This document shows positions 7,767-14,271 of a DNA stretch of 48,559 nt, piece after piece. The position numbers and the translations under genes were made by a program. Position 1 is the first letter of the stretch. Every line of letters begins with the position of its first letter. Origin of the DNA: a virus. The notes beneath the pieces are model-generated. The model saw only the letters and a list, made by a program, of their open reading frames with translations. It searched no databases and was not told the origin of the DNA. The DNA lies in IMG/VR virus record IMGVR_UViG_3300019764_000007, positions 1 through 48,559 of that record. One strand, 5' to 3'.

Positions 7767-7790
7767 AATTACCTCCTTTACTATATAATA

Positions 7791-8951
7791 TCACTTATAT
7801 GCACTACTGTCAATACCTAATCTAACTTGAGTGTCTTTGCGTCTTTTGTCTCTTAAAAACTTATATTCTTCGAGATATTCAAAAAAGTCGTTCTCTGTAT
7901 TTATTGTATCCGGTAGATCATACTCTATTAGTTGCTTGTTGTAATTTTTAAAAAATATCTTTTCGGCAATTAAGCGTATTTCTAATGCATCTACAAATTC
8001 TGAGTACTGTCCCAAGTATATCGTTTTCCCGTCTTTTTTTATTCTAGATCTATACACCGTACTCCCCTTGCTTTTATGCACCGATACGCCTGGGTGCCCG
8101 CTAGAATTATTAGATTGAATTCTTTTGTTCATTCCATTTTGCGAAGGGGTCACCTCTCTTAAATTACATCTCCTATTGTCGGATTTATCTCCATTAATGT
8201 GATCTACATAATTACCTCCTTCTGTGGTCAATATTATTTTGTGCAATCTAAGATTCTTCACATTGCCATCAACTCTTCTAGTAGTGTGCAAATAACCATC
8301 GTCACCCAAAACCCAAGTAAACCCTTTTGCTTTTACATAATCTACTTTATCTATGAAAAAAGTATCGGCGTTACTTGTGTATCCCATTATAAAATCACCT
8401 TTCTCCTCATACCTGTTACCTTTTATTTCAAATAGCCCTGTTCGGCACCCACACGTCTTTATATGACCATTTTTTATCTCTGTAAGCCTAATATCTTTTT
8501 CTTTCCCACAGTCACATATACATTTTGCTACTGTACACCTGTTGTCTATATCTTTATAAACGTCTAATATTTTAAGTGCGCCATACTTGTTACCTATTTC
8601 TTCGGATGCCTTCTTTAAATATATATCTCTGTTTTTATCGGTTCTGATCTCATTTGTCCTATACTCATTATGCCAATCACTCAAGTTGCTCGATCTTTTT
8701 TTAATATTTTCTGGGTCTAGTCCTGCACACCTAAGTGAGCAATATTTAGTAAAACCAAGTGTTAAGTTTTTAAAGGTTTTATCTTTCCCACAAATTTTAC
8801 ACCTTCCGTCATCTTTGTGGTTGATAAATTCTATATAGTATTCTTTTTTCGAAATATATGGATGAGATTTTGTAATATGTAAGGACAAGCCTTGTATCTT
8901 AGTAAATGATTTCCCGCATATTTTACATACATATGTTACTTTGTTATCCAT
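7791..8951 (-). CDS. Multi-domain HNH endonuclease with AP2 domain (386 aa)
   Basis: Probable homing endonuclease. From the N-terminus it has a C2H2-like zinc finger (C9, C12, H25, H30), a second Cys cluster (C51, C54, C71, C75), a Cys-rich domain around residues 124-171 (CICDCG; CGC), an HNH core (H237; DHINGDKSDN at 250-259; N263) and a C-terminal AP2-type DNA-binding domain (about 282-345, GVSVHKSKG.. and GQYSEFVDALEIR). The start at 8951 is set by AAAGGAG. It overlaps the end of the 8936-9400 gene by 16 bases, the arrangement expected of an invading nuclease gene. Confidence 0.9.
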   Translation of the reverse strand: MDNKVTYVCKICGKSFTKIQGLSLHITKSHPYISKKEYYIEFINHKDDGRCKICGKDKTFKNLTLGFTKYCSLRCAGLDPENIKKRSSNLSDWHNEYRTNEIRTDKNRDIYLKKASEEIGNKYGALKILDVYKDIDNRCTVAKCICDCGKEKDIRLTEIKNGHIKTCGCRTGLFEIKGNRYEEKGDFIMGYTSNADTFFIDKVDYVKAKGFTWVLGDDGYLHTTRRVDGNVKNLRLHKIILTTEGGNYVDHINGDKSDNRRCNLREVTPSQNGMNKRIQSNNSSGHPGVSVHKSKGSTVYRSRIKKDGKTIYLGQYSEFVDALEIRLIAEKIFFKNYNKQLIEYDLPDTINTENDFFEYLEEYKFLRDKRRKDTQVRLGIDSSAYK

Positions 8952-9400
8952 TCTGGCTCCTTTCTTTTCTTCCAATTAAATAAATCTCTCTTATCATTGT
9001 TGTAATACCTTCTATACGCCTCCACTGCACATTCTGATTTATACTCATCTGGCATAGCCTGTGCGTGTTTTGTTAATCCTCTAGCTGGTAAATCTGGCAA
9101 TTGCATATCAATTAATAATTCTCCAGATTTATGTTGTTTGCCATATCTATATGTATACTCATCGTATAAAGCCATAGCATGATTATATAGCCATATCCAA
9201 TTATCTAATGAATACCTAGCCCATACTGTACAAGGATGGTTCTTGTGAGCTAATCTATATGTAGCTAAATGCTCTTGATCTGTATAGTAATATGCGGACT
9301 GAAGTATTTGTACTTCTTCCAGTAGCTGTTTGACCACGTGCTTATCTACATGATATTCAGCACATTTTTTAAAATCATAGTCTAAAATAAATATATTCAT
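8936..9400 (-). CDS. Conserved phage protein of unknown function (154 aa)
   Basis: I recognise the pattern of a widespread phage family (MNIFILDYD, AEYHVDKHVVKQ, HPCTVWARYS, EYTYRYGK.HKS, QAMPDEYK) but know no established function. Many conserved His, Asp and Arg residues suggest a metal- or nucleic-acid-related enzyme. Full length relative to the family. The ATG at 9400 has GGAGG, and the 9438-9466 promoter lies just upstream, so this is probably the first gene of the operon that runs down to about 4469. Confidence 0.75.
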   Translation of the reverse strand: MNIFILDYDFKKCAEYHVDKHVVKQLLEEVQILQSAYYYTDQEHLATYRLAHKNHPCTVWARYSLDNWIWLYNHAMALYDEYTYRYGKQHKSGELLIDMQLPDLPARGLTKHAQAMPDEYKSECAVEAYRRYYNNDKRDLFNWKKRKEPEWITK

Positions 9401-9437
9401 AATTCCTCCTAGTTGATATAAGTTATTAACTAACTAC

Positions 9438-9472
9438 ATATTACACGAAAAAAGATGGCTTGTCAACCATCT
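9438..9472 (-). promoter_or_regulatory. Promoter fused to terminator hairpin
   Basis: On the minus strand TTGACA (9461-9466) and TAATAT (9438-9443) are 17 bases apart. A perfect 8-pair stem (9453-9460 with 9465-9472, one G-U) with loop GACA and six Ts covers the -35, so the same segment is both a rho-independent terminator for the 9471-9674 gene and the start of the next operon. Confidence 0.7.
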
Positions 9473-9674
9473 AATTATTATTATCTTCATTAAATTGTAA
9501 CATTGTGTAAATAAACATAACTAATGATGCTATAATAAGAATTGATGATCCTACTTTTGGAATCGAGCCACGAATATGAAAAACTTTTACTCCACACTCA
9601 GCCAATGTTAATGTGATTAAGCACAAAATAATGTATTTTCTCCAGTTTTCTCTTACATTTTTATTAATCTTCAT
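9471..9674 (-). CDS. Small membrane protein (67 aa)
   Basis: Two hydrophobic segments (about residues 13-28, YIILCLITLTLAE; and 41-59, SILIIASLVMFIYTML) flank a short loop, with a positively charged N-terminus (MKINKN..R..WRK), suggesting two transmembrane helices. It shares the N-terminus MKINKN with the next upstream gene, so the two are probably paralogues. It is preceded by the third copy of the AACGTTGAAAAT leader. Confidence 0.7.
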   Translation of the reverse strand: MKINKNVRENWRKYIILCLITLTLAECGVKVFHIRGSIPKVGSSILIIASLVMFIYTMLQFNEDNNN

Positions 9675-9679
9675 TTAAT

Positions 9680-9701
9680 CCTCCTTTTTATTTTCAACGT
9701 T
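9680..9701 (-). repeat. Leader repeat copy 3 (AACGTTGAAAAT..GGAGG)
   Basis: Third copy of the leader. The segment between the AACGTTGAAAAT core and the ribosome binding site differs from copies 1 and 2, so the core is the conserved part. Confidence 0.5.
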
Positions 9702-9789
9702 TCAACTTATTTAATGCATAACCTTCAATTATGTATACGATGCGTTTAAGGTGTTTAAACTACTAACATTTATACGTCTATTCTATTTT

Positions 9790-9981
9790 CTACTTGTATT
9801 TAATTTGGTATACCAGATAAAATTGAATACATATGCATATTATTGAAATAACAGACAACATAAAAATAGATAGCACATATAGTTTTAAAAATGCATAGAT
9901 TACTGCAAATGTAAAACACATACAACTTCCTATTAGAGAAAGCAGTTTAATTGTCCTAGGCGTGTTTTTATTAATCTTCAT
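9790..9981 (-). CDS. Small membrane protein (63 aa)
   Basis: Two predicted transmembrane helices (about 11-31 and 33-55, LSIFMLSVISIICICIQF) after a basic N-terminus. The first six residues are identical to those of the 9471-9674 product, pointing to duplication. Its ribosome binding site lies within the end of the 9982-10146 gene (stop and start are adjacent), so translation is likely coupled. Confidence 0.7.
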   Translation of the reverse strand: MKINKNTPRTIKLLSLIGSCMCFTFAVIYAFLKLYVLSIFMLSVISIICICIQFYLVYQIKYK

Positions 9982-10146
9982 TTAATCCTCCTTTCCAAAT
10001 AGCTTAAACAACACTTCTAATTCTACCTCTGAGCGTTCATATTCAGTTACTAGTGTATTAGATACCATTTCATCTAAGACTCCGTCATAGTCTACCATAG
10101 TAGATTTTACTATTTTACCTTTATTTAATGTATATTTATAATACAT
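9982..10146 (-). CDS. Hypothetical small protein (54 aa)
   Basis: Short gene with GGAGGTG before its ATG at 10146 and a TAA that abuts the next start. The protein is acidic, with N-terminal strands (YYKYTLNKGK) and a C-terminal helix (SEVELEVLFKLFGKED). Function unknown. The tight spacing on both sides supports real translation. Confidence 0.65.
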   Translation of the reverse strand: MYYKYTLNKGKIVKSTMVDYDGVLDEMVSNTLVTEYERSEVELEVLFKLFGKED

Positions 10147-10159
10147 TTAATTCACCTCC

Positions 10160-10360
10160 TTAGAAATATGATTTTGGTATAATTAATTCAGTTATATATC
10201 CTTCTTCTATTAATTCTTGTGTATCACCTATTCTAATCTTTCCAAACTTGATAATATTTGGTGATGGTTCGACTAATATAGTATTTTTATATAATCTGTT
10301 AATACCATCATATGAAAACTCTTTAACAACTTTGAATACTTTTATATCATGCAATTTCAC
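10160..10360 (-). CDS. Hypothetical protein (66 aa), non-ATG start
   Basis: Not recognised; small beta-rich protein. The start is ambiguous: GTG at 10360 is only two bases from the AGGAGG site, whereas TTG at 10354 has the usual 8-base spacing, so TTG may be used. It is the first gene after the 10385-10413 promoter and thus leads the operon of small membrane proteins. Confidence 0.6.
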   Translation of the reverse strand: MKLHDIKVFKVVKEFSYDGINRLYKNTILVEPSPNIIKFGKIRIGDTQELIEEGYITELIIPKSYF

Positions 10361-10384
10361 TACCTCCTGTTCAAGTATATGCTT

Positions 10385-10413
10385 ATTTTATCATAGTTGA
10401 ATATTCGTGTCAA
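10385..10413 (-). promoter_or_regulatory. Sigma-A-type promoter for the left-arm operon
   Basis: Minus-strand TTGACA (10408-10413), 17-base spacer, TAAAAT (10385-10390). It starts transcription about 25 bases before the 10360 gene and is divergent from the 10555-10582 promoter. Confidence 0.7.
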
Positions 10414-10554
10414 TAATTATTTTACTCTTTTTTAGTTGTTTTTCTATTAGTTTTATAGCTTTTTATGCTATTTATTGATTATTTTACTGTTTTTTATCTT
10501 TTTTCTATTATAAAGGAAGAAAGTTGATTTTTTAAATTATTTTCAGAAAAAGTG

Positions 10555-10582
10555 TTGACATTGATTTTGTATGTGATATACT
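10555..10582 (+). promoter_or_regulatory. Extended -10 promoter
   Basis: TTGACA (10555-10560), 16-base spacer, TGATATACT (TATACT 10577-10582 with TGn). An A-rich upstream block ending AAAAAGTG precedes the -35, as at the 11151, 13593 and 14366 promoters. The leader that follows contains a TGGC-AAACA-GCCA hairpin (10595-10607). Confidence 0.8.
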
Positions 10583-10615
10583 TGTATTAACAAATGGCAA
10601 ACAGCCAAACAAGAT

Positions 10616-10640
10616 ATGACTTTAGGAGGTCTAATTATGA
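10616..10640 (+). promoter_or_regulatory. Leader element TGAC..GGAGGTC around ribosome binding site
   Basis: The ribosome binding site GGAGG is part of a short complementary pair TGAC/GGTC. The same arrangement (ATGA-Y-T..GGAGGTCAATATG) occurs before the genes at 11224 and 13668. A small hairpin that hides the ribosome binding site is possible. Confidence 0.45.
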
Positions 10641-10810
10641 CACCGTTTATGTATCAATGTTACATTTATAATGTTAGTGATGGAAGTGATAAGTGGTTAG
10701 CTGTAAATAAGGATACAATGAGAAAAGCTAACAGAGCTTATGAAGATTTAAAGAAAGTATTAAACCAAGGATATTATATTAGCAAACCAAAGAAAGTGGG
10801 AGTATTATAA
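10637..10810 (+). CDS. Hypothetical protein (57 aa)
   Basis: Not recognised. The start at 10637 (MTPFMYQCYIYNV) is set by TTTAGGAGG; the longer frame has no ribosome binding site. It looks like a small alpha/beta protein (strand, then a basic helix NKDTMRKANRAYEDLKKVL). The stop overlaps the next start (TAATG), indicating coupled translation. Confidence 0.7.
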   Translation: MTPFMYQCYIYNVSDGSDKWLAVNKDTMRKANRAYEDLKKVLNQGYYISKPKKVGVL

Positions 10811-10986
10811 TGAAAATGAATTCAACTTACAACCAAGAAGAACAATTATTAAACAGCTATAACTATGATATGGCTCAGCTTCATCAAGATAAGAACAAGC
10901 ATGAGAATCGTATTAGCAATAGAAAACGTGATCAAGTTAAAAGAGAGCTGAGAAAGAATAAGAAAAATAGAAATAAATGGAATTAA
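10810..10986 (+). CDS. Small basic protein (58 aa)
   Basis: A short gene starting in the TAATG overlap with its upstream neighbour. The first half is polar (Asn, Gln, Tyr rich) and the last 25 residues are very basic (RKRDQVKRELRKNKKNRNKW), suggesting nucleic-acid binding. No family recognised. Confidence 0.65.
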   Translation: MKMNSTYNQEEQLLNSYNYDMAQLHQDKNKHENRISNRKRDQVKRELRKNKKNRNKWN

Positions 10987-11023
10987 TCTATAACCAAATT
11001 TAATATGAAGGGTGGTGATATAA

Positions 11024-11110
11024 ATGTTGATCTTATGTATTCTAGGCATAATTACATTCCCTGTGATATATGCTAGATTATATGTAATAAGATTAGAGAA
11101 GAGAGCTTAG
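11024..11110 (+). CDS. Single-pass membrane peptide (28 aa)
   Basis: A tiny gene with the ribosome binding site GGGTGGTGAT before ATG. Residues 1-20 (MLILCILGIITFPVIYARLY) form one hydrophobic segment followed by a basic tail. Its last codon and stop lie inside the following terminator stem. Translation is plausible but not certain at this size. Confidence 0.5.
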   Translation: MLILCILGIITFPVIYARLYVIRLEKRA

Positions 11111-11119
11111 GCTCTTTTT
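11102..11119 (+). terminator. Rho-independent terminator
   Basis: AGAGC-TTAG-GCTCT followed by TTTT, overlapping the stop codon of the 28-aa peptide. It separates this operon from the next promoter at 11151. Confidence 0.8.
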
Positions 11120-11150
11120 AACTTTTTATAAAAAAGTTTACAAAAAAGTA

Positions 11151-11178
11151 TTGACTTATTATTTCGTTGTGATATACT
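11151..11178 (+). promoter_or_regulatory. Extended -10 promoter
   Basis: TTGACT (11151-11156), 16-base spacer, TGATATACT (TATACT 11173-11178). The upstream AAAAAAGTTTACAAAAAAGTA block matches that before the other plus-strand early promoters. Confidence 0.8.
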
Positions 11179-11223
11179 TATATTAAGTTAAAGGAAATTA
11201 ATAAATGATCTGAGGAGGTCAAT

Positions 11224-11502
11224 ATGTTGGATAATAGTATCAAGAATTTAGGGTTAGGCGTAAGACAAGAGAATATGTTAATCAGAAATAACATTTATAA
11301 TTACAGTGACTTGGTGATTATGATTTGCGAAGATAGATTCAACGCTTCTTATCTTAAGTATTTTAGAGAAAGAGATATTGTATTCGTAAAGGCTTTGGTT
11401 GAAGCTAGAGAGGATGAAAGTTTTGACAGCGAGAGATGCAGATTGGCTTTTAACTTGGACGTAGCTGAGAAGTTTAATATTAGGTTCAGCGATTATCAAT
11501 AA
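11224..11502 (+). CDS. RNA polymerase alpha-CTD-like / HhH small protein (92 aa)
   Basis: Residues 5-60 follow the pattern of the bacterial RNA polymerase alpha-subunit C-terminal domain: IKNLGLGVRQENMLIRNNI corresponds to the alpha-CTD helix region 'DLELTVRSANCLKAEAI', then a DLV helix and a second helix-hairpin-helix-like unit (FRERDIVFVKALVEAR). The alpha-CTD binds UP-element DNA, sigma and activators, so this free-standing copy might bind DNA or the host polymerase. The similarity is my alignment by eye. It has its own promoter and GGAGG site and is co-transcribed with the 78-aa gene after it. Confidence 0.7.
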   Translation: MLDNSIKNLGLGVRQENMLIRNNIYNYSDLVIMICEDRFNASYLKYFRERDIVFVKALVEAREDESFDSERCRLAFNLDVAEKFNIRFSDYQ

Positions 11503-11511
11503 GGAGGATTT

Positions 11512-11748
11512 ATGTTTGAGAATATGATTAGAAATATCGAGTGTATGAATGATGATAGTATCAACAAAGCTATCGAAAATGACGTTAGCAATAGAGAACA
11601 GTATAGAGATCAATTGATTCAGCTATTATTAGATGATGGCGAATGCTTGAATGATTTCGATGTCGATTACACACTACGTAAAGTAGTTAAATATCTAAGC
11701 TGTAACGATGGTGACTTTGAATCAGCTTATAATGACTATATGTATTAA
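11512..11748 (+). CDS. Hypothetical acidic protein (78 aa)
   Basis: Not recognised. ATG follows AAGGAGG within 10 bases of the previous stop. Very acidic and helical (net strongly negative), a composition often seen in phage inhibitors of host DNA-binding proteins, but nothing specific can be claimed. A strong terminator follows directly. Confidence 0.7.
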   Translation: MFENMIRNIECMNDDSINKAIENDVSNREQYRDQLIQLLLDDGECLNDFDVDYTLRKVVKYLSCNDGDFESAYNDYMY

Positions 11749-11753
11749 ACCAA

Positions 11754-11778
11754 AGAAGCCTTAAGCTTCTTTTTTTTA
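11754..11778 (+). terminator. Rho-independent terminator
   Basis: AGAAGC-CTTAA-GCTTCT followed by eight Ts, ending the two-gene operon. Confidence 0.9.
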
Positions 11779-11840
11779 TTTAAATTTATTTTAAAAAGTG
11801 CTTGCAATTGGTTTTTAGGTGTGATAACTGCGTTGGCTAA

Positions 11841-11866
11841 AAGAAAAGAGAGGATAAAACCTCTCT
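11841..11866 (-). terminator. Rho-independent terminator of the RepL-like operon
   Basis: On the minus strand AGAGAGG-TTTTAT-CCTCTCT is followed by TTTTCTTTT. It lies about 180 bases downstream of the 12048-12617 gene. The intervening segment carries a direct repeat of TATATCGGCTATTT. Confidence 0.8.
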
Positions 11867-11908
11867 AATTCTATGCATATTATCTAATTGATAATGGTTA
11901 TCTACAGT

Positions 11909-11954
11909 TATATCGGCTATTTCTGGCACTTTATGGCTGATATATCGGCTATTT
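11909..11954. repeat. Direct repeat TATATCGGCTATTT (two copies)
   Basis: Copies at 11909-11922 and 11941-11954, with a related GGCT at 11935-11938 between them. The spacing (32 bases, about three helical turns) is what iterons or operators show. It lies next to a plasmid-type replication-like gene, so a role in replication control is conceivable but unproven. Confidence 0.45.
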
Positions 11955-12047
11955 TTTTTCTGAGCTTTCCATTGGTATTACTGGCTTTGACTGCATATTT
12001 AACCCTTCGATGTTTCTTATTCTTTATATACTATTATTAGTATTAAA

Positions 12048-12617
12048 CTAACTCTTATTATCTTTATCTAATACTTCCTGTCTATGGTCAAATATAATTT
12101 GTGTATCATTCAATAAGTTTTGTCCATTAAAAGCATAGTATGGATTGAATAATATATTTCTATCTCTACGATTAGAAGTCCTATATATAATATTATTATC
12201 CTCTAATTCCTTTAGAGATTTGGTCAAACTATCCCTATTTAATCCGCTCAATTTCATAAGGTCTTTATTAGTTGGCGGCTTACCTTTATATAATACTACA
12301 TTCTGGGACTTCGTAAGAAGACACAGAAAGGTGAATAGCAAGGATTTTGCTTTATAAGATAATTGAATTAACCCACTACTCTTGACTTGGTACAATTTTG
12401 TGAATCGGTGTTTGCTATTCCACTTATTATTGTACATTTCTTTCTTGGCTTGTATTTGTTCTGTAGATAACAGATCATAATATTCTTCTGCTAACTTCAT
12501 ATAAGATAACACATCATCTATATTAGAAACAAGTTCGCCTGTTTCAATATGGAAAATATGTTTGTTTTCTATGAAGTACTCATGAAACGTCTGTTTCGTT
12601 ATCCTGTTCTCTGTCAT
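12048..12617 (-). CDS. Winged-helix protein, RepL-like (189 aa)
   Basis: The C-terminal half has a winged helix: KPPTNKDLMKLSGLNRDSLTKSLKELEDNNIIYR (about residues 113-146) followed by NILFNPYYAFNGQ, the NPY.F.G pattern of Firmicute plasmid replication proteins of the RepL class and related phage proteins. The N-terminal half lacks a recognisable domain. It may initiate or regulate replication, or act as a transcription factor. It overlaps the upstream DUF5659-like gene by 38 bases and is therefore translated from the same transcript. Ribosome binding site AAGAGG. Confidence 0.65.
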   Translation of the reverse strand: MTENRITKQTFHEYFIENKHIFHIETGELVSNIDDVLSYMKLAEEYYDLLSTEQIQAKKEMYNNKWNSKHRFTKLYQVKSSGLIQLSYKAKSLLFTFLCLLTKSQNVVLYKGKPPTNKDLMKLSGLNRDSLTKSLKELEDNNIIYRTSNRRDRNILFNPYYAFNGQNLLNDTQIIFDHRQEVLDKDNKS

Positions 12618-12798
12618 TATTAATAACCTCTTTTCTATGTTGTTTAAGATATGTTTGTAATGCTATGTTGTTTTCAAAGATAAATACGGTTCTCTCTTTG
12701 TTTATGTTGTTAGGTTCTATATCTATCACTCTGAAGCCCTGTCTGATTAATTCTCTGGCTATCCTATATGATATAATCCTTTTCTTTTTAATAGTCAT
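12580..12798 (-). CDS. DUF5659-like small protein (72 aa)
   Basis: The pattern RELIRQGFRVIDIEPNNINKERTVFIFENN fits the small DUF5659 family often found next to plasmid and phage replication or partition genes; function unknown. The C-terminus is acidic and polar. Ribosome binding site GAAAGGAAA. It overlaps the RepL-like start, so the pair is probably an operon read from the 12939-12968 promoter. Confidence 0.65.
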   Translation of the reverse strand: MTIKKKRIISYRIARELIRQGFRVIDIEPNNINKERTVFIFENNIALQTYLKQHRKEVINNDREQDNETDVS

Positions 12799-12811
12799 TT
12801 TATTTCCTTTC

Positions 12812-12886
12812 TTATATAATAGTAATTGACGTAACTATATCTAATAGACTATGTTTGGTTTTCATGTTAATATATTTAGTTGTCAT
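12812..12886 (-). CDS. Possible leader peptide (24 aa)
   Basis: A 24-codon frame starting ATG at 12886, ending TAA at 12812, just before the DUF5659-like gene. An AAAGGGGG site is 11 bases upstream of the ATG. No similarity is recognised. Short frames ahead of replication genes often control them by translational coupling or attenuation, but this one may also be chance. Confidence 0.35.
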   Translation of the reverse strand: MTTKYINMKTKHSLLDIVTSITII

Positions 12887-12938
12887 TTATATGTTGTCCC
12901 CCTTTCTGATGTAGCGTAGACATAGTACGTTCAACTTA

Positions 12939-12968
12939 ATAATACCATATTTAAATAGTTATTGTCAA
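12939..12968 (-). promoter_or_regulatory. Promoter of the RepL-like operon
   Basis: Minus-strand TTGACA (12963-12968), 18-base spacer, TATTAT (12939-12944). The untranslated leader before the DUF5659-like gene is about 130 bases and carries the 24-codon frame. Confidence 0.65.
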
Positions 12969-13045
12969 ACATTTTACCATTCTAAATATTTATAGCTAGT
13001 ATAGAATTTATTTATGGTTGTTTTAAATTAATTAGTAAATTATGC

Positions 13046-13074
13046 TTGACATTATTCTATAAATAGTATATCAT
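13046..13074 (+). promoter_or_regulatory. Sigma-A-type promoter
   Basis: TTGACA (13046-13051), 17-base spacer, TATCAT (13069-13074). It drives the 13115 gene and is divergent from the RepL-like operon promoter. Confidence 0.6.
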
Positions 13075-13114
13075 TATAAATGTAAAGAGGAACTAACTAT
13101 TAAAGGAGATTATT

Positions 13115-13312
13115 ATGAAGAAAATTATTAATAAAGACGGAACTATCACATTAAATTTAACTTCAAAAGAATTGGAAATGTTGGATATTGGATTAGGTAG
13201 CATGATTGGTGATTTAGCTTATACTATTGATAGTCCGTATACTGAAGATTGTATTGCAGAAGATGCGGAGAAAGAAATGAATGATTATATCAAATTAAGA
13301 GAACAATTATAA
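13115..13312 (+). CDS. Hypothetical protein (65 aa)
   Basis: Not recognised. AAAGGAG precedes the ATG. Short N-terminal strands (KKIINKDGTITLNLTSKEL) followed by an acidic helix; the opening 'TITLNLTSKELEML' is reminiscent of small phage proteins of unknown function. First of two genes in its operon. Confidence 0.65.
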   Translation: MKKIINKDGTITLNLTSKELEMLDIGLGSMIGDLAYTIDSPYTEDCIAEDAEKEMNDYIKLREQL

Positions 13313-13341
13313 GAAGTTAATAAAATACAAAAGGAGTAGAT

Positions 13342-13563
13342 ATGAATAAATGGTATGTACAAGTTACAGAAATCAAACATCAGAATAGATGGGCTAAATG
13401 TATTATAGATTCAAATAATTCTATTGTACTAGAGATAGAATTTATGGATATAAAAATAGCAAATAGTATTGTTAATACTCACAATGATTCTGTAGAACTT
13501 TCTTATGAGATAGGAATGAAGGAAGGCGTTAAAATAACAAAAGAAGTTTATGGAGATAAATAA
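13342..13563 (+). CDS. Hypothetical protein (73 aa)
   Basis: Not recognised. AAAAGGAG site, 29 bases after the previous gene. Composed of short strands around a charged core, with Trp near the N-terminus (MNKWYVQVTEI, NRWAKCIID). No terminator is visible between it and the next promoter. Confidence 0.65.
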   Translation: MNKWYVQVTEIKHQNRWAKCIIDSNNSIVLEIEFMDIKIANSIVNTHNDSVELSYEIGMKEGVKITKEVYGDK

Positions 13564-13592
13564 ATATTTTTTAAAAAAGTTTTGAAAAAGTG

Positions 13593-13621
13593 TTGACATT
13601 AATATCATAGTATAGTATACT
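13593..13621 (+). promoter_or_regulatory. Consensus sigma-A-type promoter
   Basis: TTGACA (13593-13598), 17-base spacer, TATACT (13616-13621), preceded by TTAAAAAAGTTTTGAAAAAGTG, the same upstream block as other early promoters. Confidence 0.8.
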
Positions 13622-13651
13622 TAAGATAGTTAAAGGATAGCACTTAAAAAA

Positions 13652-13670
13652 TGACTTGGAGGTCAATATG
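13652..13670 (+). promoter_or_regulatory. Leader element TGAC..GGAGGTCA around ribosome binding site
   Basis: TGACTTGGAGGTCA forms a 4-5 pair stem that includes the GG of the ribosome binding site. Third copy of the arrangement seen before 10637 and 11224. Confidence 0.45.
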
Positions 13671-13940
13671 AAAAAGTATAATGATGAATATGGATTTATT
13701 AACACAGAAGTATCAGAAGATTACAGAATTATTGCAAGTATGATGCTAGAAGAAGAATATAATACATACATGAGTAAATGGGGCTATTTACCTAAGAGAT
13801 ATAGACTTGTAGTAGATAATGGCTGTGGATTAGCTTACACTGATAAATTTGAAACAATCGAAGAATTAAGAAAAGCAGTTAATAGGATTCAATTCATAAC
13901 AGATGAAGAAAAAGAATTTTTGCTAAGATTAGAAGCCTAA
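13668..13940 (+). CDS. Hypothetical protein (90 aa)
   Basis: Not recognised. The start at 13668 is chosen because the longer frame begins inside the ribosome binding site. A compact alpha/beta pattern: N-terminal acidic part, 'YRLVVDNGCGLAY' strand and a C-terminal helix ending at the terminator stem. It is the only gene of its transcript. Confidence 0.7.
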   Translation: MKKYNDEYGFINTEVSEDYRIIASMMLEEEYNTYMSKWGYLPKRYRLVVDNGCGLAYTDKFETIEELRKAVNRIQFITDEEKEFLLRLEA

Positions 13941-13956
13941 CAGCTTCTTTTTTTTT
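13931..13956 (+). terminator. Rho-independent terminator
   Basis: AGAAGC-CTAACA-GCTTCT followed by eight or more Ts. The stem begins within the last codons of the preceding gene. Confidence 0.9.
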
Positions 13957-14091
13957 ATTGTCTATTATACCTTTTGATTGATTCGTATGAGTAGTTATAT
14001 AATATCTGATGTATTAGTACTAGATATGATTATATGAGCTTACAGGGCTATATGATGGGATTAGGGTAAAGAACTTTATAAAAGTTTATAT

Positions 14092-14117
14092 AAAAAAAGA
14101 CTATTTAACGATAGTCT
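14092..14117 (-). terminator. Rho-independent terminator
   Basis: On the minus strand AGACTAT-CGTTA-ATAGTCT followed by TTTTTTT. The stem contains the last codons and stop of the 14101-14271 gene. Confidence 0.8.
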
Positions 14118-14271
14118 CTAATTGATCTAATATAGTTATAGTATCTGGATTGAATGAAGATATTATTTCTTTCTCATGACTAAAGTCTAGCAAAGTATCT
14201 ATGTATTCGTCTAATAATTCATAACCCATTGACTCGTACATCTCACCCTCTAACAATGAGTATCTATCCAT
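14101..14271 (-). CDS. Hypothetical acidic protein (56 aa)
   Basis: A short gene with its own promoter (14303-14331) and a terminator that overlaps its stop codon, so it is very probably expressed. No clear ribosome binding site precedes the ATG at 14271; an alternative ATG at 14241 follows GAGGGTGAG. The protein is acidic and helical (ELLDEYIDTLLDF). No family recognised. Confidence 0.6.
   Translation of the reverse strand: MDRYSLLEGEMYESMGYELLDEYIDTLLDFSHEKEIISSFNPDTITILDQLETIVK

Noticed and set aside
12145-12357. Plus-strand frame within the RepL-like gene
   Set aside because: It lies antisense to a well-supported gene and has no ribosome binding site.
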